From contig NZ_JAZAQL010000002.1 of the NCBI RefSeq assembly GCF_037081675.1, forward strand, positions 496,001 to 560,000: a stretch of 64,000 nucleotides of DNA, in the 5' to 3' direction. The position numbers were made by a program, and so were the translations under genes. Source of the stretch: Halorubellus litoreus. GTDB taxonomy: Archaea; Halobacteriota; Halobacteria; Halobacteriales; Natrialbaceae. Positions 39,723 to 48,135 of the stretch are shown here, piece by piece (the stretch's first letter is position 1; every line of letters starts with the position of its first letter). The notes under the pieces are model-generated. The model was not told the DNA's origin and searched no databases. It worked only from the letters and a program-made list of their open reading frames with translations.

Positions 39723-41006
39723 ATGGACCTGCCACTCGGCGACGGCACCGTCTCGGTATCGTTCGACGCCGTCGACGCGACCGTCGCGCGCGCCCCGGGT
39801 GCGGACGCCGTGGACGTCCCGGCCGCGACCCAGAACGCGCTCGCCGACCCGCACGGGCCGCGACTCCGCGACCGCGCGAGCGCCGACGACGACGTCGCTA
39901 CCGTCGTCACCGACGGCACGCGCGCCGTCCCCACCGACGTCCTCCTCGACGGCCTGCTCGCGGAACTGGACGCTACCGGCGTCGCACGCGACCAGGTGAC
40001 GGTCGTCGTCGGCCTCGGCCTCCACCGCCCGATGACCGACGCCGAACTCGACGAGATGCTCGGCGAGCACGCCGACCTCGCAACCAACCACGACCCCGAG
40101 AACGTCGTCGCGGTCGGCGAGGTCGACGGCGTCCCCATCGAACTGAACCGCACGGTCGCCGACGCGGACCTCGTCGCCGCGACCGGGGTCGTCGAACCCC
40201 ACCAGTACGCCGGGTTCTCCGGGGGCGCGAAGACGGTCGTCGTCGGCGCCGGCAGCGACTCACAGATCGGGTACACGCACGGCCCCGACCTCCTCGGCCG
40301 CGACGGCGTCCGCCTCGGGCGCGTCGACGGCAATCCCTTCCGCGAGTTCCTCGACAGCGCTGGCGACCTCGCCGGCCCGGACTTCTGCGTGAACGTCACG
40401 AAAGGTCCACAGGGCGTCCTCGGCGTCGCCGCCGGCGACCCACGCGCGGTCGTCCGCGACCTCGCCGCGACCGCACGCGACGCGCTCTCCGTGCCCATCC
40501 CGGACGACGAATCGTACGACGCCGTGGTCGCGGGCGTCGGTGCCCCGAAGGACGCGAACCTCTACCAGGCCAGCAGGGCGGCGACGTACGTCGCGCTCGG
40601 CGACCGCAACCCGCTCGCCGACCCCAGGACAGACGCGGCCGACGACGAGAACGACCGCGGTTCCGACGCCGGACGCGGCCGCATCGTCGTCCCAGCCGAA
40701 CTCCCGGAGGGCGCTGGCGACGGCACCGGCGAGCAGCGGTTCTTCGACTGGCTCTCGAACGCCACCGACGCGGACGCGCTCTACCGCGAGATGAGGGCGG
40801 GCTACGAGCCGGGCGCGCAGCGCGCGTTCGTCGTCGCGCGCGTCCTCCGCGACCACGCCGTCCACGTCACGAATAGCCAGCACCCCGACGTCGTCGACGA
40901 CTGCCTCATGCACGCCGCCGACAGCGTCGAGGACGCACTCGAATCGGAGAGCGACGTGCTCGTCGTCCCCGACGCGCTGAACACGCTCCTCGTCCGCGAC
41001 CGCTGA
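39723..41006 (+). CDS. LarA-family nickel-pincer racemase-like protein
   Basis: This 427-residue protein matches lactate racemase LarA. GLGLHRPMTDAEL has catalytic His101, VEPHQYAGFSGGAK has the second His160 and Lys170 (the residue that covalently holds the nickel-pincer nucleotide), and VVTDGTRAVP has the substrate-binding Arg67. All three key residues are present, so it is likely catalytic. LarA homologues racemise or epimerise various 2-hydroxy acids; lactate is only one possibility. The cofactor-making genes larB, larC and larE are not in the window. A low-complexity acidic insertion lies near 302-318. Confidence 0.82.
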   Translation: MDLPLGDGTVSVSFDAVDATVARAPGADAVDVPAATQNALADPHGPRLRDRASADDDVATVVTDGTRAVPTDVLLDGLLAELDATGVARDQVTVVVGLGLHRPMTDAELDEMLGEHADLATNHDPENVVAVGEVDGVPIELNRTVADADLVAATGVVEPHQYAGFSGGAKTVVVGAGSDSQIGYTHGPDLLGRDGVRLGRVDGNPFREFLDSAGDLAGPDFCVNVTKGPQGVLGVAAGDPRAVVRDLAATARDALSVPIPDDESYDAVVAGVGAPKDANLYQASRAATYVALGDRNPLADPRTDAADDENDRGSDAGRGRIVVPAELPEGAGDGTGEQRFFDWLSNATDADALYREMRAGYEPGAQRAFVVARVLRDHAVHVTNSQHPDVVDDCLMHAADSVEDALESESDVLVVPDALNTLLVRDR

Positions 41007-41019
41007 AGCGCAGGGCACG

Positions 41020-42216
41020 CTACGGGACGTACGTGTCGAGCACCTCCCAGTTGGTCGGGTTCCTGACCGTCTCGTCCTCCTGCCAGCGAACCTCCACGAC
41101 GGTCGCGTCCGCGGGCACCGTCGCCGTCACGGCGTCGCCCGCGGTCACCGTCTCGTACGCGTCGGCGAACTGCGCGTCGAGCGCCACGTCGTCCCCCTCG
41201 ACCTCCGCGAGGAGGCGAACGCGCGCCGCCGGGAACGACTCGCCGCCGTCGTGGACGGTCGTCAACGCCCGCGTCCCCTCGTCGTACGAGAAGTCGAACG
41301 AAGCGCGCGGCGCCGGCCACCCGTACGCGAGGAAGTCGAGGCGCTTCGTCGGCGTCGACCCCGTGACGATGGCTGCATCGCCGTGCCGACCGGTCTCCAG
41401 GTCCTCGTACGTCTGGAACGCCGCACGCTCCCGACAGGTCCGGAGGAACGCGTCCGGGTCCGGCGACGACGGGAACAGCGCGATGGCCCGAAGGTCCGTC
41501 GTCCGCTCGCCGACCGCGAACGCCTCCGCGCTCCCGACCACCTCTGGGAGGTACGCGAACCGCGTCGAGAACCGCGCCACCGTCGGGTCGTTGCTCAACT
41601 CGGCGACCAGGGCGATGCGCTCGGCGGCCGTCGTCTCGGTCGCCATCGCCGACGGGCGCTCCGAGAGCAGTCGGACGGCTCGGCGCTCCAGTCGGTCGCG
41701 TGACTCCCTGACGGTCGACTCCCCGACACCGCTCGCGTGCATCGACAACAGGACGTCGTCGGCGACCACCTGGAGGACGTCGTCGCCGCGAACGCGGCTC
41801 CGATACCCGTTCGCGTCCATCGGCTCGAACGTCTCCCAGACGTCGTCGGCTCGCAGTGCCGCGCCCTCGTCGCGGAGGCGCGCGACTGCGTACCGGTCGG
41901 CTCTGACGGTCACGACGACGTCGCGGACGACCGACGGGTCGAGCAGCGGGACCGACGACACCCATTCTCGGAGGGTCGGGAACCGGTCGACGTGCTCGCT
42001 GAGCGACGCGAGGTCCACGTAGCGCGCGTGCTGGAGCTCCAGGTCCGGCGTCACACCGGCCGCCTGCAGCCAGTCGTCGGTCACGACGCGAGCCGCGAAC
42101 GACGGCGGGTCGACCGCCCCCCAGTCGAGGACGCCGTTCGTACAGCCGGCGAGTGCCGACGTCGACGCGACCGCCCCGGCGGCGTGGAGGGCTCGGCGAC
42201 GCGAGAGCTGTCGCAT
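41020..42216 (-). CDS. Tat-exported lipoprotein, haloarchaeal family 1
   Basis: The product is 398 residues from ATG 42216. The signal is MRQLSRRRALHAAGAVASTS followed by ALAGC, with the Arg run at 6-8 and lipobox Cys25. The mature protein is acidic, with a central VDLASLSEHVDRFPTLREWV, DDVLQVVADDVLLSMHASG, and a C-terminal Ig-like strand region (ARVRLLAEVEGDDVALDAQF, then TVPADATVVEVRWQEDETV). No enzyme motif is visible, so it is probably a surface protein. A second Tat lipoprotein lies upstream at 45563, beyond the Lhr gene; its ELADAASESDAYAPVDGV segment and overall design are similar but not clearly homologous. The 3' end converges on larA with a 13-base gap. Confidence 0.7.
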   Translation of the reverse strand: MRQLSRRRALHAAGAVASTSALAGCTNGVLDWGAVDPPSFAARVVTDDWLQAAGVTPDLELQHARYVDLASLSEHVDRFPTLREWVSSVPLLDPSVVRDVVVTVRADRYAVARLRDEGAALRADDVWETFEPMDANGYRSRVRGDDVLQVVADDVLLSMHASGVGESTVRESRDRLERRAVRLLSERPSAMATETTAAERIALVAELSNDPTVARFSTRFAYLPEVVGSAEAFAVGERTTDLRAIALFPSSPDPDAFLRTCRERAAFQTYEDLETGRHGDAAIVTGSTPTKRLDFLAYGWPAPRASFDFSYDEGTRALTTVHDGGESFPAARVRLLAEVEGDDVALDAQFADAYETVTAGDAVTATVPADATVVEVRWQEDETVRNPTNWEVLDTYVP

Positions 42217-42308
42217 GCGAGACGCCCGTCTCGCCGGCGACAAGTGTCTTGGGCCGCCGAGCGCGCATCGGCGAAACACTTTAACGTGCCAGAGTTGACA
42301 CGATTCCC

Positions 42309-42566
42309 ATGGCGTACTCCCGCACGAAACCACCGTGGCACTCGCTCGGGTCGGCACTGGCGTGGACCTTCGGCGGCCTCATCTTCGTCTGGCTCGGTCT
42401 CGTCGAGGGGTCGTCCGCCGGAACGTACGCGTTCGGCATCGGACTCCTCATGCTCGCACTCGGGAGCATCTCCCTCGTCGGATTGTACGGGACGGACCTC
42501 GTCGTCGAATGCAGGGACCTGAAGGAGCGCGCTTTCGGCGAGCGACGCTCCAAGTACGAGCCCTGA
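42309..42566 (+). CDS. Small membrane protein
   Basis: The product is 85 residues with two hydrophobic segments (LGSALAWTFGGLIFVWLGLV, then YAFGIGLLMLALGSISLVGLYG) and a charged tail LKERAFGERRSKYEP. The start ATG 42309 follows the A/T-rich ACACTTTAACGTG at 42277-42289, whose TTTAA about 27 bases upstream resembles a TATA box. Codon use is typical of the neighbourhood. The function is unknown. It lies convergent with Lhr. Confidence 0.65.
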   Translation: MAYSRTKPPWHSLGSALAWTFGGLIFVWLGLVEGSSAGTYAFGIGLLMLALGSISLVGLYGTDLVVECRDLKERAFGERRSKYEP

Positions 42567-42615
42567 GGCGACCACGAGTCAGTAGTCCTGCCACCGATAG
42601 CGACGACCGCCCGTC

Positions 42616-45438
42616 TCACCCGCCAGCCGTCGGTTCCGCCGCCTCGTCGTCGCCCTCTATCTCGTCGACGACGCGCCGGTGGAACTCCTGGAGGACCGCG
42701 GACTCGTCCTCGGCGAGCACGACGTCGCTCGCCATCAACGTCGCCAACCCGAACGCGCGCGGCGACGGCGACTCCACGCGCGTCCGCGACACCTCGACGT
42801 CACCCTGCTGGACGTCGCGCGCGAACGCCACGATGCCGTCCACGTGCAACTTGTCCTCGAGGATCTCGCGGTACGTCTCCTCGACGACCGCGAACGACTC
42901 CAGGTCCTCCGCGAACGACAACAGCATCTCGCTCGCGACCTGCTGTTGCTTCGCGGACTTCTCGTAGCCCTTGTACCGCTTCAGTATCATCAGCGCTCGC
43001 GTCGCATCGATCCGGAAGTACCGCTGGAGGAGGTCCGTCCCCTGGACCGCCTCCCGGAGCGTCGACCTGACCGCGTCGGGGTCGAGGTCCTCGACGATGC
43101 CGACCACGTCCACCTTCCGGTTCAGCGGGAGCTTCAGCGTGAACCCGTCGTCCGCCACCGCGACCGTGACGTTCGCGTTCGCCTCCTGCGCGATTCGGTA
43201 CGCCAGGAGCCTGGAGAGCCCGTCGTTGAACCGCCGGCCGTAGTTCGAGTGCACGTAGTAGTGGCGTTCGTACGCGTCCCGGTCACGGGCCTCCTCGATA
43301 GCGAGCCGACTCGGCGTGCTCACGCTCTCCGCGCCCGCGTACCGCACCTGCTCGTCGTACATCCGACTGAGTGCGCGCACCGCGTGCTCGTCTATCGGCA
43401 TCTCGCGCAACCAGTGCCGGACCGCGGGCGTCCCGCCGCGCTCGTACTTCTCGAGGAGCGTCTCCTGGAACGCGAGCACCTCGCAGCCGAGGTCGTACGC
43501 GAGCGGCAGGCGCTCGCTGAACCACGACGGCACCGTTGGGGAGGCAGTCGTTCGATCCACGTACACCTTCGACCCGCGCCGGTACTTGTACTCGAAGTTC
43601 GACCCGCCGAGCACGAACACGTCACCCGGCTCCAGCGTGTCGAGGTAGGACTCGTCGAGCTGGCCCACCCACTCGTCGCCGCTGCGCGTGAAGACGTCGC
43701 ACGCGAACGAGTCCGGGATCGTCCCGACGTTCGTCATGTAGATGACCCGCGCCAGCCGCCCGCGCTTCCCCATCAGGACCTCCCCCGGCTCGTACTCGTC
43801 GTAGTGATACTCGCCACCGGGTTCGTCGTTCCCGTCGCGCCACACCTTCGCGTACACGTTCTTGTCCTCCAGGCCCTCGTAGTCCGCCGTGAGGTACCGC
43901 ACGAGCTGTTCCCAGTCGTCGTCGCCGTAGTGCCGGTAGGGGTACGCGCTCCGGAGGATTCGCTTCACGTCGGCCTCCGGCCGTATCTCCGCGATCGCCA
44001 TCCCGTAGACGTGCTGGGCGGCGACGTCCTGGCAGCGCTCCGGGACGTTCACCGAGTCCACGAACCCCTCGGTCGCCTTCTTCACCATCACCGCGCACTC
44101 GACGAGCTCGTCGCGGTCGAGCGCCACCACGCGGCCCGTGACGGTCTCACCGACCCTGTGCCCGGCGCGACCGACGCGCTGGAGCATCGCCGCGACCGAC
44201 TTCGGACTCCCGACCTGGACCACGAGGTCGACGTGCGGCATGTCGATACCGAGCTCCAGGCTCGTCGACGACGTCACGACGTCCAACTCGCCGTCCTTCA
44301 ACTTCCGCTCGACGTCCTGGCGGACGTCCTTCGAGAGGCTGCCGTGGTGGCACGCCGAGTTCGCCTCGTCGTACGCGTCGTACCTGTCGCGGAGGTTGTG
44401 AAGGACGCGTTCGGCGCCCGAGCGCGTGTTCGTGAACACGAGCGTGTTCGTCGCCCCCTGCACGTGCTCGTGGAGCGAGTCGTAGAACTCGCCGGTGACG
44501 ACGTCCCGCGGCGTGTGCACGAGGTCGTCGGTCGGACACTCCAGTTGGAGGTCGAACTCGCGAGCGAACCGCGCGTCCACGATCTCGTAGTCGCGGGGCT
44601 CGCGCTCGCCCGTCATCGCACTCCCCGACCCGGTCGCTGACTCGCCGTCCTCGTCGCTGTCGTCATCGTGCCCGTCCATGGGCTCGTACCCGACGAGGAA
44701 CTTCGCCATCTGACTCAGGGGCTCGATGGTCGCCGAGCACCCGATGCGCGTCGGCGACCCGTTCGCGAGCGCCTCCAGTCGCTCCAGACTCACCGAGAGA
44801 TGCGTCCCGCGCTTGCTCTCGGCGAGCGAGTGGATCTCGTCGACGACGACGTACTCCACCGTCCGCAGCTTCTCGCGGAACTTCGGCGAGTTCAGGAGTA
44901 TCGCGAGCGTCTCCGGCGTCGTGTTCAAGATGTGAGGCGTCTCCCGCAGCATCTTCTGGCGGTCCGCGTCGCTCGTGTCCCCGTGCCGTATCGCGTGCCG
45001 TATCTCGCCGACGTCCTCCCCGCGGTCCTCGGCGATGTCCGTGATGCCCTCCAGTGGCTCCGTCAGGTTCCGGTGGATGTCGTTCGCGAGCGACTTCAGC
45101 GGCGACACGTACAGGCAGTACACCGAGTTATCCAGGCCGTCCTCGTGCTCGCGTTCGCGCTCGAACAGCGCGTCGATGATGGCCGTGAACGACGCGAGCG
45201 TCTTCCCGCTCCCCGTCGGCGCGCACACCAGCGCGTTCTCGCCCTCGGAGACGAGCGGAATCGCCTCCTTCTGTGGGGGCGTGAAGAACCCGCCATTCTC
45301 CGGGACGAACTCGCCGAACTGCTCGACCCACCACTGCCGGACCGACGGCGACAGCGACTCAAGGACGTCCGCGTCGTCCACGTCGCTCGCGTCGACGTCG
45401 ACGCCGGCCTCGGACTCCAGCAGGTCGAACGCGTCCAT
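42616..45438 (-). CDS. lhr: Lhr-type superfamily 2 ATP-dependent helicase
   Basis: This 940-residue archaeal Lhr starts at ATG 45438 (MDAFDLLESEAG). RecA domain 1 contains FTPPQKEAI (Q motif), Walker A APTGSGKT (73-80), motif Ib region TTPETL, DEIHSLAESKRG and SATIEP. An acidic insertion (YEPMDGHDDDSDEDGESATG) precedes domain 2, which has SLELGIDMPHVDLVVQVGSP and QRVGRAGHR. The winged-helix and Lhr-core C-terminal regions follow (KRILRSAYPYRHYGDDDWEQLVRYLT). Lhr translocates 3' to 5' and unwinds DNA and hybrids in repair. The length and order are standard for archaeal Lhr-core proteins. Confidence 0.93.
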   Translation of the reverse strand: MDAFDLLESEAGVDVDASDVDDADVLESLSPSVRQWWVEQFGEFVPENGGFFTPPQKEAIPLVSEGENALVCAPTGSGKTLASFTAIIDALFEREREHEDGLDNSVYCLYVSPLKSLANDIHRNLTEPLEGITDIAEDRGEDVGEIRHAIRHGDTSDADRQKMLRETPHILNTTPETLAILLNSPKFREKLRTVEYVVVDEIHSLAESKRGTHLSVSLERLEALANGSPTRIGCSATIEPLSQMAKFLVGYEPMDGHDDDSDEDGESATGSGSAMTGEREPRDYEIVDARFAREFDLQLECPTDDLVHTPRDVVTGEFYDSLHEHVQGATNTLVFTNTRSGAERVLHNLRDRYDAYDEANSACHHGSLSKDVRQDVERKLKDGELDVVTSSTSLELGIDMPHVDLVVQVGSPKSVAAMLQRVGRAGHRVGETVTGRVVALDRDELVECAVMVKKATEGFVDSVNVPERCQDVAAQHVYGMAIAEIRPEADVKRILRSAYPYRHYGDDDWEQLVRYLTADYEGLEDKNVYAKVWRDGNDEPGGEYHYDEYEPGEVLMGKRGRLARVIYMTNVGTIPDSFACDVFTRSGDEWVGQLDESYLDTLEPGDVFVLGGSNFEYKYRRGSKVYVDRTTASPTVPSWFSERLPLAYDLGCEVLAFQETLLEKYERGGTPAVRHWLREMPIDEHAVRALSRMYDEQVRYAGAESVSTPSRLAIEEARDRDAYERHYYVHSNYGRRFNDGLSRLLAYRIAQEANANVTVAVADDGFTLKLPLNRKVDVVGIVEDLDPDAVRSTLREAVQGTDLLQRYFRIDATRALMILKRYKGYEKSAKQQQVASEMLLSFAEDLESFAVVEETYREILEDKLHVDGIVAFARDVQQGDVEVSRTRVESPSPRAFGLATLMASDVVLAEDESAVLQEFHRRVVDEIEGDDEAAEPTAGG

Positions 45439-45562
45439 TGATGCGGGGGTCGGGGCCACACGTACAAGAACGTGATGACGACGGCGGCGCTGGGCTGCGA
45501 GCGACGGTTGCGCACCCGAGCTGGTTCGACGCCGACGCCACGGCTGCGGCGAACTGACGGGG

Positions 45563-46486
45563 TCAGTACCGCGAGAACAGGTCGAACTCGCTCGTCGGCA
45601 CCGACGCCTCGAGGACGACTCGCCCGTCGCCGGCGCTGACGGCGACGTCGTCGTAGGGCTCGTAGTCGCGATAGGCGAACCGGCGCTCCTTGAACGTGTC
45701 CGGGTCGAGGTCGTCGCCGAGCCCGACCGCCCGATGCTCGGTCCGGTCCGCACCGACCGTGAACCCCTCGCCGACCGCCTTCAGTCCGATCTCGAGGTTG
45801 GTGCGGCGCGGCCAGAGTCGCGCGATGGTCTGCTCGCCGAGCGCGTCCACCAGCCGGTCCGCGCGCGAGAGCGCCGTGGTGCTCGTCTCGAGCGCGGCCT
45901 CCTCGCTGGCGGCGAGCATCTCGGCGTGGGCGGCGACGTCCTCGACCGGCGACGACTCGTCGCCACCGTACCGGTCCACGTTCGCGGCGACGCCGTCGCC
46001 GACGACCGTCACGCCGTTCTCGTCCGCGTGCCCGTAGAACCCCTCGACGCCGTCGACTGGCGCGTACGCGTCGCTCTCCGAGGCGGCGTCGGCCAACTCG
46101 TCCGCGTCCGCGAACGTGCTGACCCTCACGCTGCCGGGCATGAGGGTGAACGTCTGCCGGTGGATGGGGACGTCGAGCCCGGGGATGCGAAGCCCCGCGG
46201 CGTCGCGGATCCACTCCGGGAGGTCGCCCTCGAGGTCCCTGAACGCCGCGTGATTCCACGTCCGCACGGTTTTGAGCCGGTACCCGTCGGGGGCTGCCGC
46301 CGACGCGTCGACGTCGAACCAGCCGGGGTGTGCGACGGTCGACCGGTACTCGCCGCCGCCGCCGTCGCCGCCGCTCCCCGAACCGATCCCGCCGATGCTG
46401 GCGCACCCCGCGGTCGCGGTGGTCGCCATCGCTGCACCGAGCGCTGCCGTCGAACGCAGGACGTCGCGCCGCGTCGTCTCTTCCAT
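45563..46486 (-). CDS. Tat-exported lipoprotein, haloarchaeal family 2
   Basis: The product is 307 residues from ATG 46486 (MEETTRRDVLRSTAAL). Twin Arg at 6-7 and lipobox TATAGC with Cys27 give export and anchoring; a Gly/Ser linker follows. The mature part has WFDVDASAAAPDGYRLKTVRTWN, FADADELADAASESDAYAPVDGVEGFYG and a C-terminal strand region AVSAGDGRVVLEASVPTSEFDLFSRY. No catalytic motif is seen. The start is fixed by a strong TATA box 27 bases upstream, so the mRNA is leaderless. It is divergent from the rpl7ae operon. Its general design resembles the lipoprotein at 41020. Confidence 0.7.
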   Translation of the reverse strand: MEETTRRDVLRSTAALGAAMATTATAGCASIGGIGSGSGGDGGGGEYRSTVAHPGWFDVDASAAAPDGYRLKTVRTWNHAAFRDLEGDLPEWIRDAAGLRIPGLDVPIHRQTFTLMPGSVRVSTFADADELADAASESDAYAPVDGVEGFYGHADENGVTVVGDGVAANVDRYGGDESSPVEDVAAHAEMLAASEEAALETSTTALSRADRLVDALGEQTIARLWPRRTNLEIGLKAVGEGFTVGADRTEHRAVGLGDDLDPDTFKERRFAYRDYEPYDDVAVSAGDGRVVLEASVPTSEFDLFSRY

Positions 46487-46508
46487 ACGAGAGGTTCGAA
46501 CACGAACG

Positions 46509-46516
46509 CATAAATA
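46509..46516 (-). promoter_or_regulatory. TATA box of the lipoprotein gene
   Basis: On the minus strand TATTTATG is centred about 27 bases before ATG 46486, the canonical spacing for a leaderless haloarchaeal transcript. An A/T-rich AGAAAAACAAG just upstream may be the BRE. Confidence 0.65.
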
Positions 46517-46601
46517 CTTGTTTTTCTGATAGTATCGATGTGCCGGTCCGACGCGTCCATCGCATGCCATCCCGACCCACCCCAGGACTGGATTGAACAT
46601 G

Positions 46602-46609
46602 CTTATAAG
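46602..46609 (+). promoter_or_regulatory. TATA box of the rpl7ae operon
   Basis: CTTATAAG is a clear TATA box, but the rpl7ae ATG lies 165 bases downstream, so transcription should start near 46630 and leave a leader of about 140 bases. Confidence 0.6.
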
Positions 46610-46629
46610 GTGGGCCCAGCAACTCACCA

Positions 46630-46770
46630 GGTACACCCTACGCGGGGTTGATGATGCTCCTAGCCCCACAGGACGAGGGCCGTCCCGCACCCAGCCGGTC
46701 GGCCCAAGCGGACACCCGGTCCGCGAACGGCAGGGGAGCGCGAGCCCACGCGTAGACAAGGTGAACAACC
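46630..46770 (+). promoter_or_regulatory. Long structured leader of rpl7ae, or a separate small RNA
   Basis: About 140 GC-rich bases lie between the predicted start site and the L7Ae ATG. Stems readable by eye are GGGCCG with CGGCCC (46677-46682 and 46700-46705), GCGGAC with GTCCGC around ACCCG (46708-46724), and CGCG with CGCG around AGCCCA (46739-46752). A TGATGA motif at 46649-46654 looks like a C box, but no CTGA D box follows. L7Ae is a kink-turn binder and is proposed to control its own mRNA in other archaea, so a regulatory leader is plausible. I could not draw a complete kink-turn. Confidence 0.4.
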
Positions 46771-47130
46771 ATGCCAGTTTACGTCAACAAAGAAGTCCCA
46801 GCCGACCTCCAAGACGACGCCCTCGAGGCGCTCGAGGTCGCACGAGACACAGGTAGCGTAAAGAAAGGAACGAACGAGACGACCAAGGCCGTCGAGCGAG
46901 GGAACGCCTCCATCGTGTACGTGGCCGAGGACGTCCAGCCCGAGGAGATCGTCATGCACCTCCCCGAGCTCGCCGACGAGAAGGGTATCCCGGTCGTGTT
47001 CGTGGAGACCCAGGACGACGTCGGGCACGCCGCCGGCCTCGAGGTCGGCAGCGCTGCCGCAGCCGTCGTCGACGCCGGCGACGCCTCGGATCAGGTCGAC
47101 GACATCGCCTCGAAGCTCGAGGACCTCTGA
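46771..47130 (+). CDS. rpl7ae: 50S ribosomal protein L7Ae
   Basis: This 119-residue RNA-binding protein is present in ribosomes and in C/D and H/ACA guide RNPs and RNase P. Recognition sequences are GTNETTKAVERGNASIVYVAEDVQPEEIVMHLP (RNA-contact Glu, Thr and Lys, then the family core) and IPVVFVETQDDVGHAAGLEVGSAAAAVVDAG (the loop that reads kink-turns). The ATG at 46771 is the natural start (MPVYVNKEVPADLQD). It is the first gene of rpl7ae-rps28e-rpl24e-ndk, a conserved archaeal order, and it follows an unusually long leader. Confidence 0.97.
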   Translation: MPVYVNKEVPADLQDDALEALEVARDTGSVKKGTNETTKAVERGNASIVYVAEDVQPEEIVMHLPELADEKGIPVVFVETQDDVGHAAGLEVGSAAAAVVDAGDASDQVDDIASKLEDL

Positions 47131-47136
47131 TAGGCC

Positions 47137-47361
47137 ATGAGCGCAGAAGAAACAGAGAGCGGCTCCACGCCCGCGGAAGTTATCGAGATCGTCGGCAAGA
47201 CCGGCATGCACGGTGAAGCCATGCAGGTCAAGTGCCGCATCCGCGAAGGCGAGAATCAGGGTCGCATCATCACGCGAAACTGCCTCGGTCCGGTCCGCGA
47301 GGGCGACGTTCTCCAGTTGCGAGAGACCGCCCGCGAGGCCGACTCCATCGGAGGCCAATAA
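47137..47361 (+). CDS. rps28e: 30S ribosomal protein S28e
   Basis: This 74-residue OB-fold ribosomal protein has the family signature VKCRIREGENQGRIITRNCLGPVREGDVLQL, with VIEIVGKTGMHGEAMQ before it. An acidic N-terminal extension (MSAEETESGS) is a halophilic addition. It lies 6 bases after rpl7ae and shares one base with rpl24e (TAATG), so it belongs to the same translational unit. Confidence 0.97.
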   Translation: MSAEETESGSTPAEVIEIVGKTGMHGEAMQVKCRIREGENQGRIITRNCLGPVREGDVLQLRETAREADSIGGQ

Positions 47362-47558
47362 TGCCCCAGACTCGAGCCTGTGACTACTGTGGGGACGACA
47401 TCGAGCCCGGTACCGGGACGATGTTCGTTCGCACGGACGGTACGACGATTCACTACTGTAGCGCGAAGTGCGAGAAGAACGCCGACCTCGGCCGCGAACC
47501 CCGCGACCTGGAGTGGACGGACGAGGGTCGCGCGAACAAAGAGGTGTCCGAGGAATGA
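47361..47558 (+). CDS. rpl24e: 50S ribosomal protein L24e
   Basis: This 65-residue protein has a zinc finger made of CDYCGDDI (first pair) and YCSAKCEKN (second pair), with GTGTMFVRTDGTTIHYCSAKC between. These are the standard L24e features. The ATG 47361 shares its A with the rps28e TAA stop. The C-terminus (LGREPRDLEWTDEGR) matches the family. The last bases overlap the ndk ATG as ATGA. Confidence 0.96.
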   Translation: MPQTRACDYCGDDIEPGTGTMFVRTDGTTIHYCSAKCEKNADLGREPRDLEWTDEGRANKEVSEE

Positions 47559-48019
47559 CCGACCGCGAGCGGACGTTCGTGATGGTCAAGCCCGACGCGT
47601 TCGCGCGCGGGCTCGTCGGCACCGTCATCTCGCGTCTCGAGGACCGCGGCCTGAAGCTCGTCGGCATGAAGGTCGAGGTGCTCGACGAGGAGACGGCCCA
47701 CGAGCACTACGCCGAGCACACGGACAAGCCGTTCTTCGACGACCTCGTCGACTTCATCACGTCGGGTCCGGTCGTCCCGATGGTGTGGGAGGGCGAGGAC
47801 GCGACGCGGCAGGTCCGACAGATGATCGGTGCGACGGACCCGCTCGAAGCGGACGCGGGCACCATCCGCGGTGACTACGCGCTCGACCTCGGTCGGAACG
47901 TCGTGCACGCGGCGGACCACGAGGACGAGGGCGCGAACGAGCGCGAGATCTCGATCCACTTCGACGACGACGACCTCGTGTCCTACGAGGGACACGACGA
48001 GACCTGGCTGTACGAGTAA
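47555..48019 (+). CDS. ndk: Nucleoside diphosphate kinase
   Basis: This 154-residue enzyme transfers the gamma phosphate between nucleoside triphosphates and diphosphates through a phosphohistidine. VMVKPDAFARGLVG is the N-terminal ATP-side motif, IRGDYALDLGRNVVHAADHED contains the active-site His (NVVH), and EREISIHF is the C-terminal core. The loop after the His reads HAADH where most enzymes have HGSDS or HASDx, so the serine is Ala here. ATG 47555 overlaps the rpl24e stop. The position after ribosomal genes is conserved in haloarchaea. Confidence 0.95.
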   Translation: MTDRERTFVMVKPDAFARGLVGTVISRLEDRGLKLVGMKVEVLDEETAHEHYAEHTDKPFFDDLVDFITSGPVVPMVWEGEDATRQVRQMIGATDPLEADAGTIRGDYALDLGRNVVHAADHEDEGANEREISIHFDDDDLVSYEGHDETWLYE

Positions 48020-48058
48020 CCAGCCGGTTCGCGCGCTTCTCACTCGATTCCACGACCC

Positions 48059-48123
48059 GATAGCGACGGGTGTGGTCGCTGTCTCTGCGAGTTGATTCGG
48101 TAGGGACGGGTGTGGTGGCGGTC
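48059..48123. repeat. Imperfect 25-bp direct repeat between convergent genes
   Basis: Segments 48059-48083 and 48099-48123 match at 21 of 25 positions (core GACGGGTGTGGT), 40 bases apart. They lie beyond the stop codons of ndk and of the convergent S9 peptidase gene. Confidence 0.65.
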
Positions 48124-48135
48124 GCGCGTTCGGTG

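Noticed and set aside
46630..46770. Box C/D guide RNA at the TGATGA motif (46649-46654)
   Set aside because: No CTGA D or D' box occurs within the following 100 bases, and no closing stem joins the ends.
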